Assembly: GCA_903869665.1 (NCBI GenBank)
Contig: CAIPZZ010000171.1
Location: 1-44,015 of the forward strand
From: an uncultured Opitutia bacterium
GTDB taxonomy: Bacteria > Verrucomicrobiota > Verrucomicrobiia > Opitutales > Opitutaceae
DNA length: 44,015 nucleotides
Direction of reading: 5' to 3'
The notes under the pieces are model-generated. The model did not search any database and had not been told where the DNA came from. It worked only from the letters and a program-made list of their open reading frames with translations. Below, in pieces: positions 33,003 to 42,649 of this stretch (positions within the stretch are counted from its first letter, which is position 1; every line of letters begins with the position of its first letter). The position numbers were made by a program, and so were the translations under genes.

Positions 33003-33938
33003 TTACCCATTGGGAACATGGCCTCTGCCTGCCAGAACATCCCGCCACCGCGCCCAAACGGTGGCCACGAGCCAGGGCGCGTTCACGAAGAAAATCGCCA
33101 GCAGCCATTCGTGCGACGCGAAGCTGATCCGCATGAATGTGTCCACCAGCAAGTGCATCGTCAGCAGGCCGAGGCCGACGGCGAGCGCCGGTCCGCGGCC
33201 TGCGAGCGCGAACAGCGCGCCCAGCTCCAGCAGCAGCCCGGGCGCGAATGCCAGCCGGGTGAGGTTGGGGTGAGCGGCCATGAGCGCGGGCAGGTCGCGC
33301 GTGAGCCATTCCGGCAGCGGCGCGAGTGTGTCGTAGTGCTCGTTGGCGGCGGCCTTGACGAACTGCACCGGGATGTCCGCCACCTGCCAGAACCATAGGC
33401 CGCGGCTGGCGATGAGCTTCACGCAGCCGGAGGCGACATAGCCCGCCGCGATCACTAGCTTCGCCGCCTGCATGGCACGGCGCTGCGCCTCGGCGGGGAC
33501 GAGGGCGAACCCGCTCGGGTGGGATTGCGCGCCGCGGACGGCGTTCGCCGCATAGACACACCACTGGCCGAGCGCGACGAGGCATGGCAGCTGCAGGTGG
33601 TGGCCGGTCGCGCCCTGCGAGTTTTCCAGCGCGCCGCAGGCCGTGAGCAGCGCGGCGGGCCAGAGCAGGGTGACCACCGGCGCGACGCCGAGTGTGTAGA
33701 GCACGAGGCACGCGTGCGCGCCGGCGCGCAGCGTGGAATAGACGCCCGGGTCGGCGAGAAACGTGAGATCAACGAGCCGCGCGAGGCCGGTCGGATAAGG
33801 CTGCGCGATGAAGGGCACACTCGCCGGCAGCAGCCGCCAGAGCAACCACGCGAACGCGGCGCGCATGAGCAGCATCTCCCACGGGGCGTGGGGAACGGTC
33901 GTCTCGCGGAGGTTTATCCACCATTTTCTCATGCTCAT
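33003..33938 (-). CDS. HTTM-like multi-pass membrane protein
   Basis: 311 residues with about six to eight apolar segments (MLLMRAAFAWLLWRLLP, LVLYTLGVAPVVTLLWPAALL, LVIAAGYVASGCVKLI, LAFAPGLLLELGALFALAG, GLGLLTMHLLVDTFM, WLLAIFFVNAPWLVATVW). The layout and the pairing with a small single-TM protein resemble HTTM (vitamin K-dependent carboxylase-like) membrane proteins, but no catalytic residues are recognisable to me. Its ATG overlaps the stop of the upstream gene (ATGA). It closes the minus-strand operon headed by tolC- and macAB-like genes. Role unknown. Confidence 0.6.
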   Translation of the reverse strand: MSMRKWWINLRETTVPHAPWEMLLMRAAFAWLLWRLLPASVPFIAQPYPTGLARLVDLTFLADPGVYSTLRAGAHACLVLYTLGVAPVVTLLWPAALLTACGALENSQGATGHHLQLPCLVALGQWCVYAANAVRGAQSHPSGFALVPAEAQRRAMQAAKLVIAAGYVASGCVKLIASRGLWFWQVADIPVQFVKAAANEHYDTLAPLPEWLTRDLPALMAAHPNLTRLAFAPGLLLELGALFALAGRGPALAVGLGLLTMHLLVDTFMRISFASHEWLLAIFFVNAPWLVATVWARWRDVLAGRGHVPNG

Positions 33939-34408
33939 CTCTCCGCGATTAGCTCCTCAGTGCGTGCGAAGCCGTCCGCCGCCCCGCTCGCGCGGCGCAC
34001 CTCGACGCGCAGCAGCCGCACCGGTCCGGCGGGCACGGCCGCGCCGCGCCGCGCGCCGGTCACGCGCAGCTCCGCGATCAGCGCCTCGCCCGCGCGGCGG
34101 CGCTCTCCGGCCGTGGCGGCGTCGCGGTTCGCGCCGCGCGCGGCGGCGATCTCTCCGAGCCGGGAGCGGAACATCTTTTTCACCGTGGCCGTGGAGATAC
34201 CGAAAACCTGGGCGCATGCGAGCGGCTGGCCGGCCGCGTCAGTGACATAGAAATAGTCCGCGGTCGGGTCGAAGGTCGCATACATCGGCAGCCGCGTGAG
34301 GGGAAACTCCTCACCGGCGACAAGCAGCAACGCGACGAGGAGCGCGAGGCGCGGCAGAGGGAAGACCAGCCGCCACCATGGCGTGGAGTTGCTGGTTTCG
34401 GTGGACAT
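33935..34408 (-). CDS. Small membrane-anchored protein paired with the HTTM-like gene
   Basis: 157 residues. An N-terminal TM helix (PRLALLVALLLVAGEEF) is followed by PLTRLPMYATFDPTADYFYV, a block like that in small partners of HTTM proteins, and then a mostly helical, Arg/Ala-rich extracytoplasmic domain (VKKMFRSRLGEIAAARGANR) and a final strand-rich segment. The ATG at 34408 places the TM helix close to the N-terminus; the upstream continuation of the frame is low-complexity Arg-rich and overlaps the ATPase gene. It is 23 bases downstream of the ATPase gene and overlaps the HTTM-like gene, so all are probably one transcript. Confidence 0.65.
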   Translation of the reverse strand: MSTETSNSTPWWRLVFPLPRLALLVALLLVAGEEFPLTRLPMYATFDPTADYFYVTDAAGQPLACAQVFGISTATVKKMFRSRLGEIAAARGANRDAATAGERRRAGEALIAELRVTGARRGAAVPAGPVRLLRVEVRRASGAADGFARTEELIAER

Positions 34409-34431
34409 GAGAGAAAGTTCCGTCGCGCGGC

Positions 34432-35133
34432 TCACACGAAGCGCCCGTCGCGCATCGGGCGGGTGACGTCGCAGCGAGCGGCGAGCTCGGGGTTGTGCGT
34501 GACCATCACGACGGCCTGCCGGTGCTCCCGGGCGAGGCGGCATAGCAACGCGAAGACGGCTTCGGAGTTGGCGGCGTCGAGATTGCCGGTCGGCTCGTCG
34601 GCGAGGATGACGGCGGGCTCGTTGGCGAGGGCGCGGGCGACGGCCACGCGCTGTTGCTCGCCACCTGAGAGGTGCGCGGCGGGGCGGGCGGCCTTGTCGG
34701 CGAGGCCCACGGCGGCGAGCAGCTCCCGGGCGCGAGCCTCCATCGCGGCCGGCGTGAGGCGGCCAAGCTTCCGCATGGGCAGCATCACGTTCTCCAGCGC
34801 TGAGAACTCCAGCAGCAGATAATGGAACTGAAACACAAACCCCAGGTGCCGCCCGCGTGCGGCGGTGCGGGCCTCGTCATCCGCGCCGCCGAGCGCCGCG
34901 CCGTCGAGCCAGATCTCGCCCCCGTCGGGGCGGTCAAGCAGTCCGAGCTGGTAGAGCAAGGTGGACTTGCCGCAGCCGGACGGGCCGACGATGGCGCAGA
35001 CCTCGCCTCGCCGCGCCGCGAACGACACGCCGCGCAGGACGTGCGCGCGCGCCTCGCTTGCGCCGAGATGGCGATGGAGATTTTCACAGCGCAGCACGGC
35101 GCTGCGGTCGGCGAGGGCGGTGGGGGAAGTCAT
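34432..35133 (-). CDS. ABC transporter ATPase, LolD/MacB type
   Basis: 233 residues, standard size for a LolD-like ATPase. Walker [10 protein letters not shown] (50-58), Q-loop FQFHYLL near 101, signature LSGGEQQ (155-161), Walker B VILADE (175-180), D-loop NLDAA and switch His213 are all intact. It pairs with the FtsX-like permease gene, whose stop it overlaps (ATGA). Together with the adaptor and TolC-like genes upstream this is a MacAB-TolC-like tripartite exporter. The substrate is unknown; lipoproteins, peptides or macrolides are typical for relatives. Confidence 0.92.
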   Translation of the reverse strand: MTSPTALADRSAVLRCENLHRHLGASEARAHVLRGVSFAARRGEVCAIVGPSGCGKSTLLYQLGLLDRPDGGEIWLDGAALGGADDEARTAARGRHLGFVFQFHYLLLEFSALENVMLPMRKLGRLTPAAMEARARELLAAVGLADKAARPAAHLSGGEQQRVAVARALANEPAVILADEPTGNLDAANSEAVFALLCRLAREHRQAVVMVTHNPELAARCDVTRPMRDGRFV

Positions 35134-36356
35134 TGCGCGTTCCCCCGGATGACTTCGCCCGGCTCGAGCCGCGCCGCGCGCCGCGCGGGCACCCAGCTCG
35201 CTGCTAGCACGACGACCGTCGCCGTGGCCGCCGCCGTGACATAGTGCCACGGCGACCACTCGACCACGAACGAGTCGGCTGAAAAAATTCCCCGGATGCG
35301 GATCGGCAGCCGGGACACCGCCCACGTCGCGCCCGCGCCGAACAGGCAGCCCAGCGCCGTGCCGGCGACGAGCACCAGCGCGCCCTGCCACAGGAAAATC
35401 TCCGCGATGTCGCGCCGGGTGTGGCCCGTCGCGCGCAGGATGGCGATCTCGCGGGTTTTCTCCAGCACAAGCATCGCGAGCGTATTGAACATGCCCAGCC
35501 CGGCGACGAGAATAATTGTTGAGACGGTGATGGCCGACGACACCCGCAGCGCGCGGAACACCTCCAGCCACGTTTTCTCCCGCTGTTGCCATGTCGTCAC
35601 CGCGTGGCCCGTGACGGCCTGGATCTGCGCGGCGTCCGCCGGCGCGCGGTCGGGATCGAGCAGGCCCACCTGGAGAAACGACGCCCCGGTTGGCCGGCGC
35701 AGCAACGACCGCGCCTCACGCAGGTGCAGATAGACGCGCACGCGGTCAATGTCGTTGACGCCCGTCTCGTAGATGGCGCTCACGCGGTAACGGCGCGGCC
35801 CGCCGCCTGAGTCGAGCAGGAACGCGTCGCCCACGCCGAGGCCCAGCCGCCCCGCGAGCACTCCGCCGAGCAGCGCCCCGTCGGGCGCGCGGCGGAAGTC
35901 CGTTAGGTCACCGCGCGACACCTGACCGCGCAGATCCGACACCGCGAGCTGGTCGTCGAGGTTGATCCCGAACACGCGCGCGAGCGGGTCGCTGCCGGTC
36001 GCGCCCGTGATAGCCGCGCCACCCAGGAGAACAACAGCCGCGCCGGTGACATTGCGGAACTGCCTCACCGCCTCGGCCACGCGCTCCGGATCCTCAATGC
36101 CGCCCTGCGGGGCCAGCCCAAGCGTGACGCCCGCCGCCGCGTCGGCGGCGAACAGCGTGGGCCGCAGCCGGTCCTCGATGCGGAGCGCGCCGTTGGTGCC
36201 GAGGATCGTGCGGATGAAAAACTGCTCGAACCCGCCCGTCTGCGCCTGCGTGACGATGAAGAAGCCTACGCCGAACACGATGCCCGCGAGGCTCATCAGC
36301 ATCGAGCGCCGCCGCGCCGTGAGAAACCGCAGGGCGATGCGAAGGTTTGGCGGCAT
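35130..36356 (-). CDS. ABC transporter permease, FtsX/MacB/LolC-like
   Basis: 408 residues. One N-terminal TM helix (MLMSLAGIVFGVGFFIV), a periplasmic MacB_PCD-like domain of ~220 residues, and three C-terminal TM helices (ITVSTIILVAGLGMFNTLAMLVLEK; FLWQGALVLVAGTALGCLFGAG; HYVTAAATATVVVLAASWVPA) form the four-TM mechanotransmission fold. KTREIAILRATGHTRRDIAEIF is the conserved cytoplasmic coupling segment that meets the ATPase. It starts 27 bases after the adaptor gene. It probably works as a homodimer, as only one permease gene is present. Confidence 0.9.
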   Translation of the reverse strand: MPPNLRIALRFLTARRRSMLMSLAGIVFGVGFFIVTQAQTGGFEQFFIRTILGTNGALRIEDRLRPTLFAADAAAGVTLGLAPQGGIEDPERVAEAVRQFRNVTGAAVVLLGGAAITGATGSDPLARVFGINLDDQLAVSDLRGQVSRGDLTDFRRAPDGALLGGVLAGRLGLGVGDAFLLDSGGGPRRYRVSAIYETGVNDIDRVRVYLHLREARSLLRRPTGASFLQVGLLDPDRAPADAAQIQAVTGHAVTTWQQREKTWLEVFRALRVSSAITVSTIILVAGLGMFNTLAMLVLEKTREIAILRATGHTRRDIAEIFLWQGALVLVAGTALGCLFGAGATWAVSRLPIRIRGIFSADSFVVEWSPWHYVTAAATATVVVLAASWVPARRAARLEPGEVIRGNAQ

Positions 36357-36383
36357 GGCGCGAAAAAGATTCCCGCCGCGCGC

Positions 36384-37490
36384 TCAGGGTTTCGCCGCGC
36401 GCACGCGGTCGCCGGCGTGGAATTTGTCCAGCCCGTCGGTGATGATCAGCTCGCCCTCGGTCGCGCCGTCGGCGATCTCCGCCTCCGTCAGGCTGGCGAA
36501 GCCGCGTTTCACGCGCCGCAGCTCCACCACGCCGTCCTTGACGACGAGCAGTGTGTCGCCGAGCAGAGCCCGGCGTGGCACGAGGAGCGCGCCCGCGTGC
36601 TCGCCGAGGATAACCTCCGCCTCGCCGCTCAGGCCGGGCATGAGCTTGTCGGCGGTAATTTTCACGTCGAGGCGCACCGTGTAGCGCCGCGTCGCCGGGT
36701 CGGCGGTGGGGAGCACGGCGGCGACAGTCGCCTCATATTTTTCCATACCATAGCCGGTGAAACGCACCGTTGCCTTCTGCCCCGCCGCGACGCCGGCGAA
36801 GTTTTCCTCGCCGAGGCTGGCCTCGACCACCCTCGTTTCCGCCAGCAATTCTGCCAGTGGCGCGCCGGCGGCGACGAGGTCGCCGGGGTGCGCGAGCACG
36901 GCCACGACCTGCGCGTCGGCCGGCGCGGTGACGGTGGCCTTGGCGACGAGTCGCCGCTGGGCCTTGAGGCGGCTCTCCAAGTCGGAGCGGGCGGCGTCGC
37001 GCTCGATTTTTGCCAACGACACGGCGGTCTCAAGTTGCTTCACCTTGCCGGAGAGATTTTCGAGGTCGGCCTTCGGAAAGGTGCCCGCCTCGGCCTGCCG
37101 GGTGGCTCGAGCGAGGTCGTCCCGCGCGGTGGCGAGCGCGTGCTCCTCGGGCAGGCCGGCGGCGCGGCGGCTGTCCTCGGATCGAAGCTGGCTTTCCAAA
37201 CGATCGAGCTCGATGCGGAGATCGGCGTCGTCGAGCCGCACGAGCGTGTCGCCCGCGCGCACTCGCGTGCCGACGTCGGGGGCGGTGGCGAGGACGCGGC
37301 CGGCGATCTCGCTCCGCAGCTCGGTCGTATGGTCGGCGCGCACACTGACGGTCGCAGGCACGGCGTTGACGGCCGTGCCGCGCCGCACGGCGGTGACCGC
37401 CGCCTCGGGCGAGCGGCCCAGCAGCGCGAACGCCGCCACGCCCACGAGGGCGAGCGGCACGAGGAGCTTGAGCACGGCGGAAAATTTCAT
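36384..37490 (-). CDS. HlyD/MacA-type periplasmic adaptor protein
   Basis: 368 residues. An N-terminal TM anchor (VLKLLVPLALVGVAAFALLG) precedes a lipoyl half-motif (VSVRADHTTELRSEIAGRVLATAPDVGTRVRAGDTLVRLD), a helical hairpin (about 90-170), the second lipoyl half (ATVTAPADAQVVAVLAHPGDLVAAGAPLAEL) and beta-barrel/membrane-proximal domains ending DGLDKFHAGDRVRAAKP. This is the usual order in adaptors that link an inner-membrane pump to TolC. It lies three bases after the TolC-like gene and 27 before the permease, so it belongs to the same exporter. Confidence 0.91.
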   Translation of the reverse strand: MKFSAVLKLLVPLALVGVAAFALLGRSPEAAVTAVRRGTAVNAVPATVSVRADHTTELRSEIAGRVLATAPDVGTRVRAGDTLVRLDDADLRIELDRLESQLRSEDSRRAAGLPEEHALATARDDLARATRQAEAGTFPKADLENLSGKVKQLETAVSLAKIERDAARSDLESRLKAQRRLVAKATVTAPADAQVVAVLAHPGDLVAAGAPLAELLAETRVVEASLGEENFAGVAAGQKATVRFTGYGMEKYEATVAAVLPTADPATRRYTVRLDVKITADKLMPGLSGEAEVILGEHAGALLVPRRALLGDTLLVVKDGVVELRRVKRGFASLTEAEIADGATEGELIITDGLDKFHAGDRVRAAKP

Positions 37491-37493
37491 GAT

Positions 37494-38861
37494 TTAGGGA
37501 AAGGCGATGGCGGCCGCCGGGAGGGTGCCGCGCCGGAGCAGCAAGGCATATTCGGCGACGCGGAGCAACTGCGCCGCGCGCGCCTGCTGAACGTCGAGCC
37601 GTAGCTTGTCCGCCGCGAGCGAGCGCTGCTCCCAGGCGTCGGCGGAAATCTCGCCCGCATCGCGCCGGCCTTGGTCGGCGGCGAGGCGGGCGATGGCGTT
37701 GGCGAGCTGCGTCTCGCGCAACGCCAGCTCCTGCTGGCCGAGGCGCACATCGTCCGCGCCGTCCGCGAGCTGGCGGCGCAGCGTGTCGCCGGCCTGAAGG
37801 ACCGCGAGCTCGGCCTGGCGCACGGCGGTGAGCGCGTGGCTGACGGCGGCGTCGCTGGCGTGGCTGTCCCAGATATTCCAATTGAGGCGGAGGCCGACGT
37901 AGTTGGTCTGCACGCCGACCTTGCTGCCGATGTTGGCGGTGTAGTTAACCTCGTCCTGCGCGACGCCTGCGACGAGGTCGAGCGTGGGCTTTTGACGCAC
38001 CTTTTCTGCCGCGAGCGTTGCTCGGGCGGCGGCGAGCTGCGTGTTGGCGGCCTCAAGCGCGGCGACGTCGGGGGCCGGCGCGGCTGGCGGGCGGAGCGCG
38101 GCGGCGAGGTCGGGCACGGGGGGGATCTCCGCCGGCAGGCTGGCGGCGTGAAAATCCTTCAGCCCGGCCAGCACGGAAAAGTCCTCGCCGGCGCGGCGGA
38201 GCTGAGAGGCGAGCCGCTCGGCGGCAAGCCGGGCGAGGCTGAGCGCGTTTTCGCTGTCGTTGAGGTCAAGGGCGGTCACCTCGCCGCGCGCGGCGCGCTC
38301 GTGGTCGTGGGTGAGGAGGCGCGAGAGGCGGTCGTCCTCGCGCCGCGCCTGCGCGAGCTCGGCCGTGCGGACGATCAGCCCGGCGAACTGCGCGCGCAGC
38401 TCGAGCACGAGCGCGCGCCGGGCCTCGGCCAGCTCGCCCTCGGCGAGCTGGCGCTGGAGCTCCGCGTAACGGGCGCGGTTGGCCTTGGCGTCCCAGTCCC
38501 AGAGCGACTTGGAGACCGACACGCCGTAGGAGAAACGAAAGCTGTAGTGGACGCCGGGGATGTCGCGGCGCATCTCCTGTCGCACGTCCGCCCCCGCGCC
38601 GATGCCCGCTTGCCAACCCTGCGGGGCGCGTGCGGCTAGGATGTTGGCGTCGGCGGCGAGAAGGGCGAGGCGGGACGAGAGGACGCGCGGCGACTCCTTG
38701 AGCGCGGCGTCGAGCAGCGGCTGGAGCGCGGGGAGGAGCGTTTCCGGTAGGCGGAGCGCGTCGGCGGCGGTGGCGGGAGGTTTTCCCTGCGCGCGGACGG
38801 CCGCCGTAAACAGGCCGGCGGCGACGGCGAGTGTCAGGAAAAGATGCGGGAGGCGGGCCAT
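37494..38861 (-). CDS. TolC-like outer-membrane efflux protein
   Basis: 455 residues with a signal peptide (about 1-21, VRA/Q). Two repeats of long helices with TolC-family features follow: PETLLPALQPLLDAALKESP near the start, WDWDAKANRARYAELQRQLAEGE, then ALNWNIWD-type strand-helix junctions (VGLRLNWNIWDSHASDAAVSHA). It should form the trimeric outer-membrane duct of the exporter encoded downstream. The ATG at 38861 begins the signal peptide; the in-frame upstream extension of 73 codons is not protein-like. It is the first gene of the six-gene minus-strand operon, so its promoter should be in 38862-39125. Confidence 0.9.
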   Translation of the reverse strand: MARLPHLFLTLAVAAGLFTAAVRAQGKPPATAADALRLPETLLPALQPLLDAALKESPRVLSSRLALLAADANILAARAPQGWQAGIGAGADVRQEMRRDIPGVHYSFRFSYGVSVSKSLWDWDAKANRARYAELQRQLAEGELAEARRALVLELRAQFAGLIVRTAELAQARREDDRLSRLLTHDHERAARGEVTALDLNDSENALSLARLAAERLASQLRRAGEDFSVLAGLKDFHAASLPAEIPPVPDLAAALRPPAAPAPDVAALEAANTQLAAARATLAAEKVRQKPTLDLVAGVAQDEVNYTANIGSKVGVQTNYVGLRLNWNIWDSHASDAAVSHALTAVRQAELAVLQAGDTLRRQLADGADDVRLGQQELALRETQLANAIARLAADQGRRDAGEISADAWEQRSLAADKLRLDVQQARAAQLLRVAEYALLLRRGTLPAAAIAFP

Positions 38862-39115
38862 CAGGGAGGGTTGCGAAACGCCCGGCCAATGCGCCCGCTC
38901 GCGCCGCCTTTGGCAACAACGAAGTCCCGGTGCGCGCCTCGCCGGGAAAACCGGTGTTTGGATGCAGCCTTTGCCGGACGCGGTATTAGGCGGGTAAGGC
39001 TGCCCCAGATAAAAGTCCGACCTTGTCATTTTCGGAACCGCCTGTTTGCTTCCGACTTGCCCATGAGCGTTCCCGCTCATTTTTCACCTCAACCATCGGC
39101 CGCTCCGCCGTTCGT

Positions 39116-39132
39116 GCTGCACTGAGTGCAGC
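39116..39132. other. 7-bp inverted repeat at the start of the orphan gene
   Basis: GCTGCAC (39116-39122), TGA, GTGCAGC (39126-39132). It covers the possible GTG start at 39126, so a hairpin here could mask or mark the 5' end of the next gene. Without a T-run it is not a terminator. Confidence 0.45.
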
Positions 39133-39635
39133 TGAATAACTTATTGGGCAAAATGAAGGCGTTCCAGCTTCTTCCCGAATCTGAAAAGAAGGCATATCGC
39201 CCGCTGCTAAAGTGGGCGCATGATCACGCTCGTTCGTTTCATCTTGTCCGTAGGCACGGACTAGAATTTGCGCCGGCTGCGGACGTCATGAGCGTGAGAC
39301 TCCAGCCATACTTGCAGCAAGCACGCCGCACGAAGCGATGGGCTGGCTCAGAAGCGATGGATCCCGCACAAGTCAGCGAATACATCGTCTCGAACGCTTC
39401 ACTTGCAATTCTTGCTGAAGAAGTCGGAGTTTTCTCGTGGCTTTATCCACAGCTTCCCGAAGATCTAGCATTTTTCGCCGCCGATGGCCGCTGCTTGTTC
39501 AATTCTGTTTCTCACCACGAGGAAGCGTGGCTTTGCGATTCCGATTTGGTCGCTTTCATGGGCGCAGAGGAGGATGTTCGAATCGCAGCGACCGACTACG
39601 ATGTGCGAGCGCTGACGTTTTCAGACCGTGAATAA
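39126..39635 (+). CDS. Orphan protein of unknown function, atypical composition
   Basis: 169 residues from GTG 39126, or 160 from the in-frame ATG at 39153; the ATG may be the true start because the GTG lies inside a hairpin. The protein is soluble, with no signal peptide or TM segment, and rich in Ala, His and Trp/Tyr. Notable stretches are KWAHDHARSFHLVRRHG, VSEYIVSNASLAILAEEVGVFSWL and FFAADGRCLFNSVSHHEEAWL. I recognise no family. Codon use and G+C are clearly lower than in all neighbours, which hints at horizontal gain. It stands alone between a minus-strand operon and yraN. An immunity- or cargo-type gene is possible but unsupported. Confidence 0.7.
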   Translation: MQLNNLLGKMKAFQLLPESEKKAYRPLLKWAHDHARSFHLVRRHGLEFAPAADVMSVRLQPYLQQARRTKRWAGSEAMDPAQVSEYIVSNASLAILAEEVGVFSWLYPQLPEDLAFFAADGRCLFNSVSHHEEAWLCDSDLVAFMGAEEDVRIAATDYDVRALTFSDRE

Positions 39636-39769
39636 AAAGCCCAACAAGGTGCCAGAGCCAAGAAAGCTGCCGTGACCGAAAGCGCATCGCAAGCTCTACC
39701 AAATTTCGGGGGCGCGTTCCCGCGTTTACCCGTCCCAGACCGAGCCAGAACCGCGGATTCACGACGCGC

Positions 39770-40240
39770 TTACAGGCGGAAGTGTTTCGGGAACAGCGGC
39801 ACGTTCTCGAAGTGCCGCACGTCGGGCGGGCGGGCGTTAGGGTGAGTGGAGACCTCGACGATGTCGAGACGGAAGGTGACGGGGGGCGGGCGCAGGCTGC
39901 GGAGGTAGGCAGATGCGGCGCGGAGGAGGACGCGTTTCTTCCGCGCGCCGACGGCGTAATAGCCGGGCACGAGCGCAGTGGCGGCGCGGGTCTTGACCTC
40001 GACGAAGACGAGCACTTCGCCGTCGCGGCAGACGAGGTCGAGCTCGTCGCGGCGGTCGCGGGGGCCGCGCCAGTTGCGGGCGACGACCCGCAGGCCGTGC
40101 GCGCTGAGAAAGGCCTCGGCGGCGCGCTCACCGGCGGCACCGGCGGCGGATTTGCGCGCGGCGGCATCCGCGCGTGAGCCGTCACTGGCTGGTCGTGAAG
40201 GCACCGGAAAGCCGAGGGCGCGGAGGAGGCGTTGCCACAT
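39770..40240 (-). CDS. yraN: YraN family (UPF0102) nuclease-like protein
   Basis: 156 residues from the ATG at 40240. The core [23 protein letters not shown], then [21 protein letters not shown], is the YraN pattern, with the D...E-x-K (EVK) site of the restriction-endonuclease-like fold. The usual GE-I/L-DLI is here RDELDLV, keeping the acidic residue. The C-terminus has the conserved LDIVEVS. The family is widespread and often linked to DNA uptake or recombination, but its biochemical role is not firmly known. The start is divergent from the GspE/PilB-like gene, with about 120 bases between. Confidence 0.9.
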   Translation of the reverse strand: MWQRLLRALGFPVPSRPASDGSRADAAARKSAAGAAGERAAEAFLSAHGLRVVARNWRGPRDRRDELDLVCRDGEVLVFVEVKTRAATALVPGYYAVGARKKRVLLRAASAYLRSLRPPPVTFRLDIVEVSTHPNARPPDVRHFENVPLFPKHFRL

Positions 40241-40360
40241 GGTTGCGGGAAGGGGGCGGGTGGACGATTTACGATTTCTCATTGCGGCGACGGGCGGGCG
40301 GTGGCAATTTCCAAAACCGTGCCAACCAGTCCGCTAGTCCCTCAAGGTTCCCGTCCGCCG

Positions 40361-42550
40361 ATGGCCGCCACCGCCATCGCGCACACGCTGCGCCGCTCGC
40401 TGCTCATCAAGATCATCTCCAAGCCCGCGCCGAGCCGCGAGGACCTGCAGTCGGTGGTCGAGTTGAGCGCGTCGAAGGTGGTCGAGGCGTTGCAGGCGCA
40501 GTCCATGACGTTCTATCTGGTTGAGGGCAACGAGATCACGTTCAAGCACGTCTTCTACTCACCGACGCTGTGGGGCGCCGACAAGGCGAAGGAGGCGAAG
40601 ATGAAAGAGACGGCGGCGAAGCTGCTCGCGCTGAAGCTGCCGCTGGGCAAGGGCATCGTGGGCCGGGTGATTACGACGGGGAAGCCGGTGTTTTTCCGCA
40701 ACACGGAGACGCAAGCGCCGTTCATGGCCGCGATGACGCAGAACACGGGTTTCGAGATCGGCTCCATGCTCACGGTGCCGCTCAAGGCCGGCCCGGCCGT
40801 CATTGGCGCGATCCAACTGCTCAACAAGGAGCCGGCGGCCGGGACCAAGGGGGAGTTTACCGACCGCGACCTGCCGCTGCTGGAGGAGATGGCGGAGTAT
40901 TGCTCGACACTGCTCCAGCGCATGCTGGATCCGAAGTTCCAGCTCAGCGCCGAGGACACCGCGAAATTTGTCGCCAAGCTCACCGACCTCCCGCTCGTCA
41001 CCAAGCCGGAGGAGATCGAGATTGACGAGAAGCTCGTGGAGGTCGTGGGCGACGCGCTCATCCGCCGCGAGGGCGTCTTCCCGCACAAACGCCTCTCACC
41101 CAACTCCGTCGCCGTGCTGATGGCCAACCCGCTCGACTATGCGAAGCGCGAGGCGTTCCAGCAGGCCAGCGAGCTCGTCATCGAGGAGGTGAGCGTCGCG
41201 CCCGCCACGCTCATCGAGGCGCTGGTGAAGAAGTTTTTCAAGGAAGCCGCCAAGGGCCCCGGCGAAGGCGACGTGGACATCAGCTCGGTCGCGGATGTTA
41301 TCAGCACCGCCTACAGCGCCGACGGCAGCGGCGGCGAGATCAGCGCGAGCGACCTCGAGAGCGAGGACTCCGCCCCCATCATCCAGCTCGTCAACCGCAT
41401 CATCGAGGACGCCTATGTCTGCGGCGCGTCCGACATCCACATCGAGCCGATGGAGAAGGACCTGCTCGTGCGCTACCGCATTGACGGCCTCTGCCAGGAG
41501 AAGCTCCGCCTCCCCAAGCAGGTCACGGGCGCGCTCATCTCGCGCCTGAAGATCTTGTGCTACCTCGACATCTCCGAGCGCCGGCTGCCGCAGGACGGCC
41601 GCATCGTGTTCAAGAAATACACGAAGAAAAACATGGACATTGACCTGCGTGTCGCCACCGGCCCGATGAAGGACGGCGAGAAAGTCGTCATGCGCATTCT
41701 CGACAAGTCCAAGTCCACCCTGCCCCTGCCCGCGCTCGGCTTCTCCGAGGAAAACCTCGCCCGCTACCGCGAGTGCATCCGGCAGCCCTACGGCATGATC
41801 CTGCACTGCGGCCCCACCGGCTCCGGCAAGTCCATGACGCTCTACTCCGCGCTCGGCGAGGTGAACACCCCCGACGTGAATATCCAGACCGCCGAAGACC
41901 CCATCGAATACACCCTCGCCGGCATCAACCAGATGCAGATGAGCCGCGCCATCGGCCTCACCTTTGCCCGCGCGCTGCGCTGCTACCTCCGCATGGACCC
42001 CGACATCATCCTCGTCGGCGAAATCCGCGATGAGGAGACCGCGCAGATCGCCGTCGAGGCCGCGCTCACGGGCCACCTGCTCGTCTCCACGCTGCACACC
42101 AACGACGCGCCCTCGACCGTCGCGCGCATCGGCGAGATGGGCGTGGAGCCGTTCAATATCTCCGCCTCGCTGGTGTGCGTGTGCGCCCAGCGCCTCCTCC
42201 GCCGCGTCTGCAAAAACTGCAAACAGCCCTTCGAGCCCGAGGGCCGGCAGAAGGAGCTGATGGAAAAGGCGCTCGGCTGGAGCGGCCAGGTCTTCAAGGC
42301 GAACCCCGCCGGCTGCCCCACCTGCGGCGGCACCGGTTACAAGGGCCGCGTCGGCATTCACGAGCTGATGACCAACAGCGAGGAGCTGACTGAGGGCATC
42401 AACAAGGAGGCCGAGGTCGCCGTGCTGAAGCGCATCGCCATGAAGAACGGCATGAAGACCCTCCACCAGGACTCGATGCTGAAGGTGAGGATGGGCCTCA
42501 CCACGATTGAGGAGGCACTCAGCAATGTGCCGCCGGATCTGATTTTGTGA
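40361..42550 (+). CDS. GspE/PilB-type secretion ATPase with N-terminal GAF domain
   Basis: 729 residues. Residues about 15-190 form a GAF domain ([66 protein letters not shown]), not usual in PilB. A linker follows, then the GspE ATPase: [20 protein letters not shown], Walker A GPTGSGKS (484-491), the Asp box TAEDPIEY, Walker [13 protein letters not shown] and the His box [12 protein letters not shown] zinc-binding tetracysteine (C617, C620, C652, C655) matches the GspE/PilB CM motif. It would power assembly of a type IV pilus or type II pseudopilus, perhaps with ligand or redox input through GAF. The ATG at 40361 is chosen because the frame upstream overlaps yraN and is not protein-like. Confidence 0.9.
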   Translation: MAATAIAHTLRRSLLIKIISKPAPSREDLQSVVELSASKVVEALQAQSMTFYLVEGNEITFKHVFYSPTLWGADKAKEAKMKETAAKLLALKLPLGKGIVGRVITTGKPVFFRNTETQAPFMAAMTQNTGFEIGSMLTVPLKAGPAVIGAIQLLNKEPAAGTKGEFTDRDLPLLEEMAEYCSTLLQRMLDPKFQLSAEDTAKFVAKLTDLPLVTKPEEIEIDEKLVEVVGDALIRREGVFPHKRLSPNSVAVLMANPLDYAKREAFQQASELVIEEVSVAPATLIEALVKKFFKEAAKGPGEGDVDISSVADVISTAYSADGSGGEISASDLESEDSAPIIQLVNRIIEDAYVCGASDIHIEPMEKDLLVRYRIDGLCQEKLRLPKQVTGALISRLKILCYLDISERRLPQDGRIVFKKYTKKNMDIDLRVATGPMKDGEKVVMRILDKSKSTLPLPALGFSEENLARYRECIRQPYGMILHCGPTGSGKSMTLYSALGEVNTPDVNIQTAEDPIEYTLAGINQMQMSRAIGLTFARALRCYLRMDPDIILVGEIRDEETAQIAVEAALTGHLLVSTLHTNDAPSTVARIGEMGVEPFNISASLVCVCAQRLLRRVCKNCKQPFEPEGRQKELMEKALGWSGQVFKANPAGCPTCGGTGYKGRVGIHELMTNSEELTEGINKEAEVAVLKRIAMKNGMKTLHQDSMLKVRMGLTTIEEALSNVPPDLIL

Positions 42551-42649
42551 GAGGACGCCAGGGTGGGGCCATGAATTTCAGGCTTTGATTTGCTCGGCCC
42601 GCCCCTGTTCCCCGCTTGACAGCGCGGCGCGCGGCGGGAGCGTGGCGGC

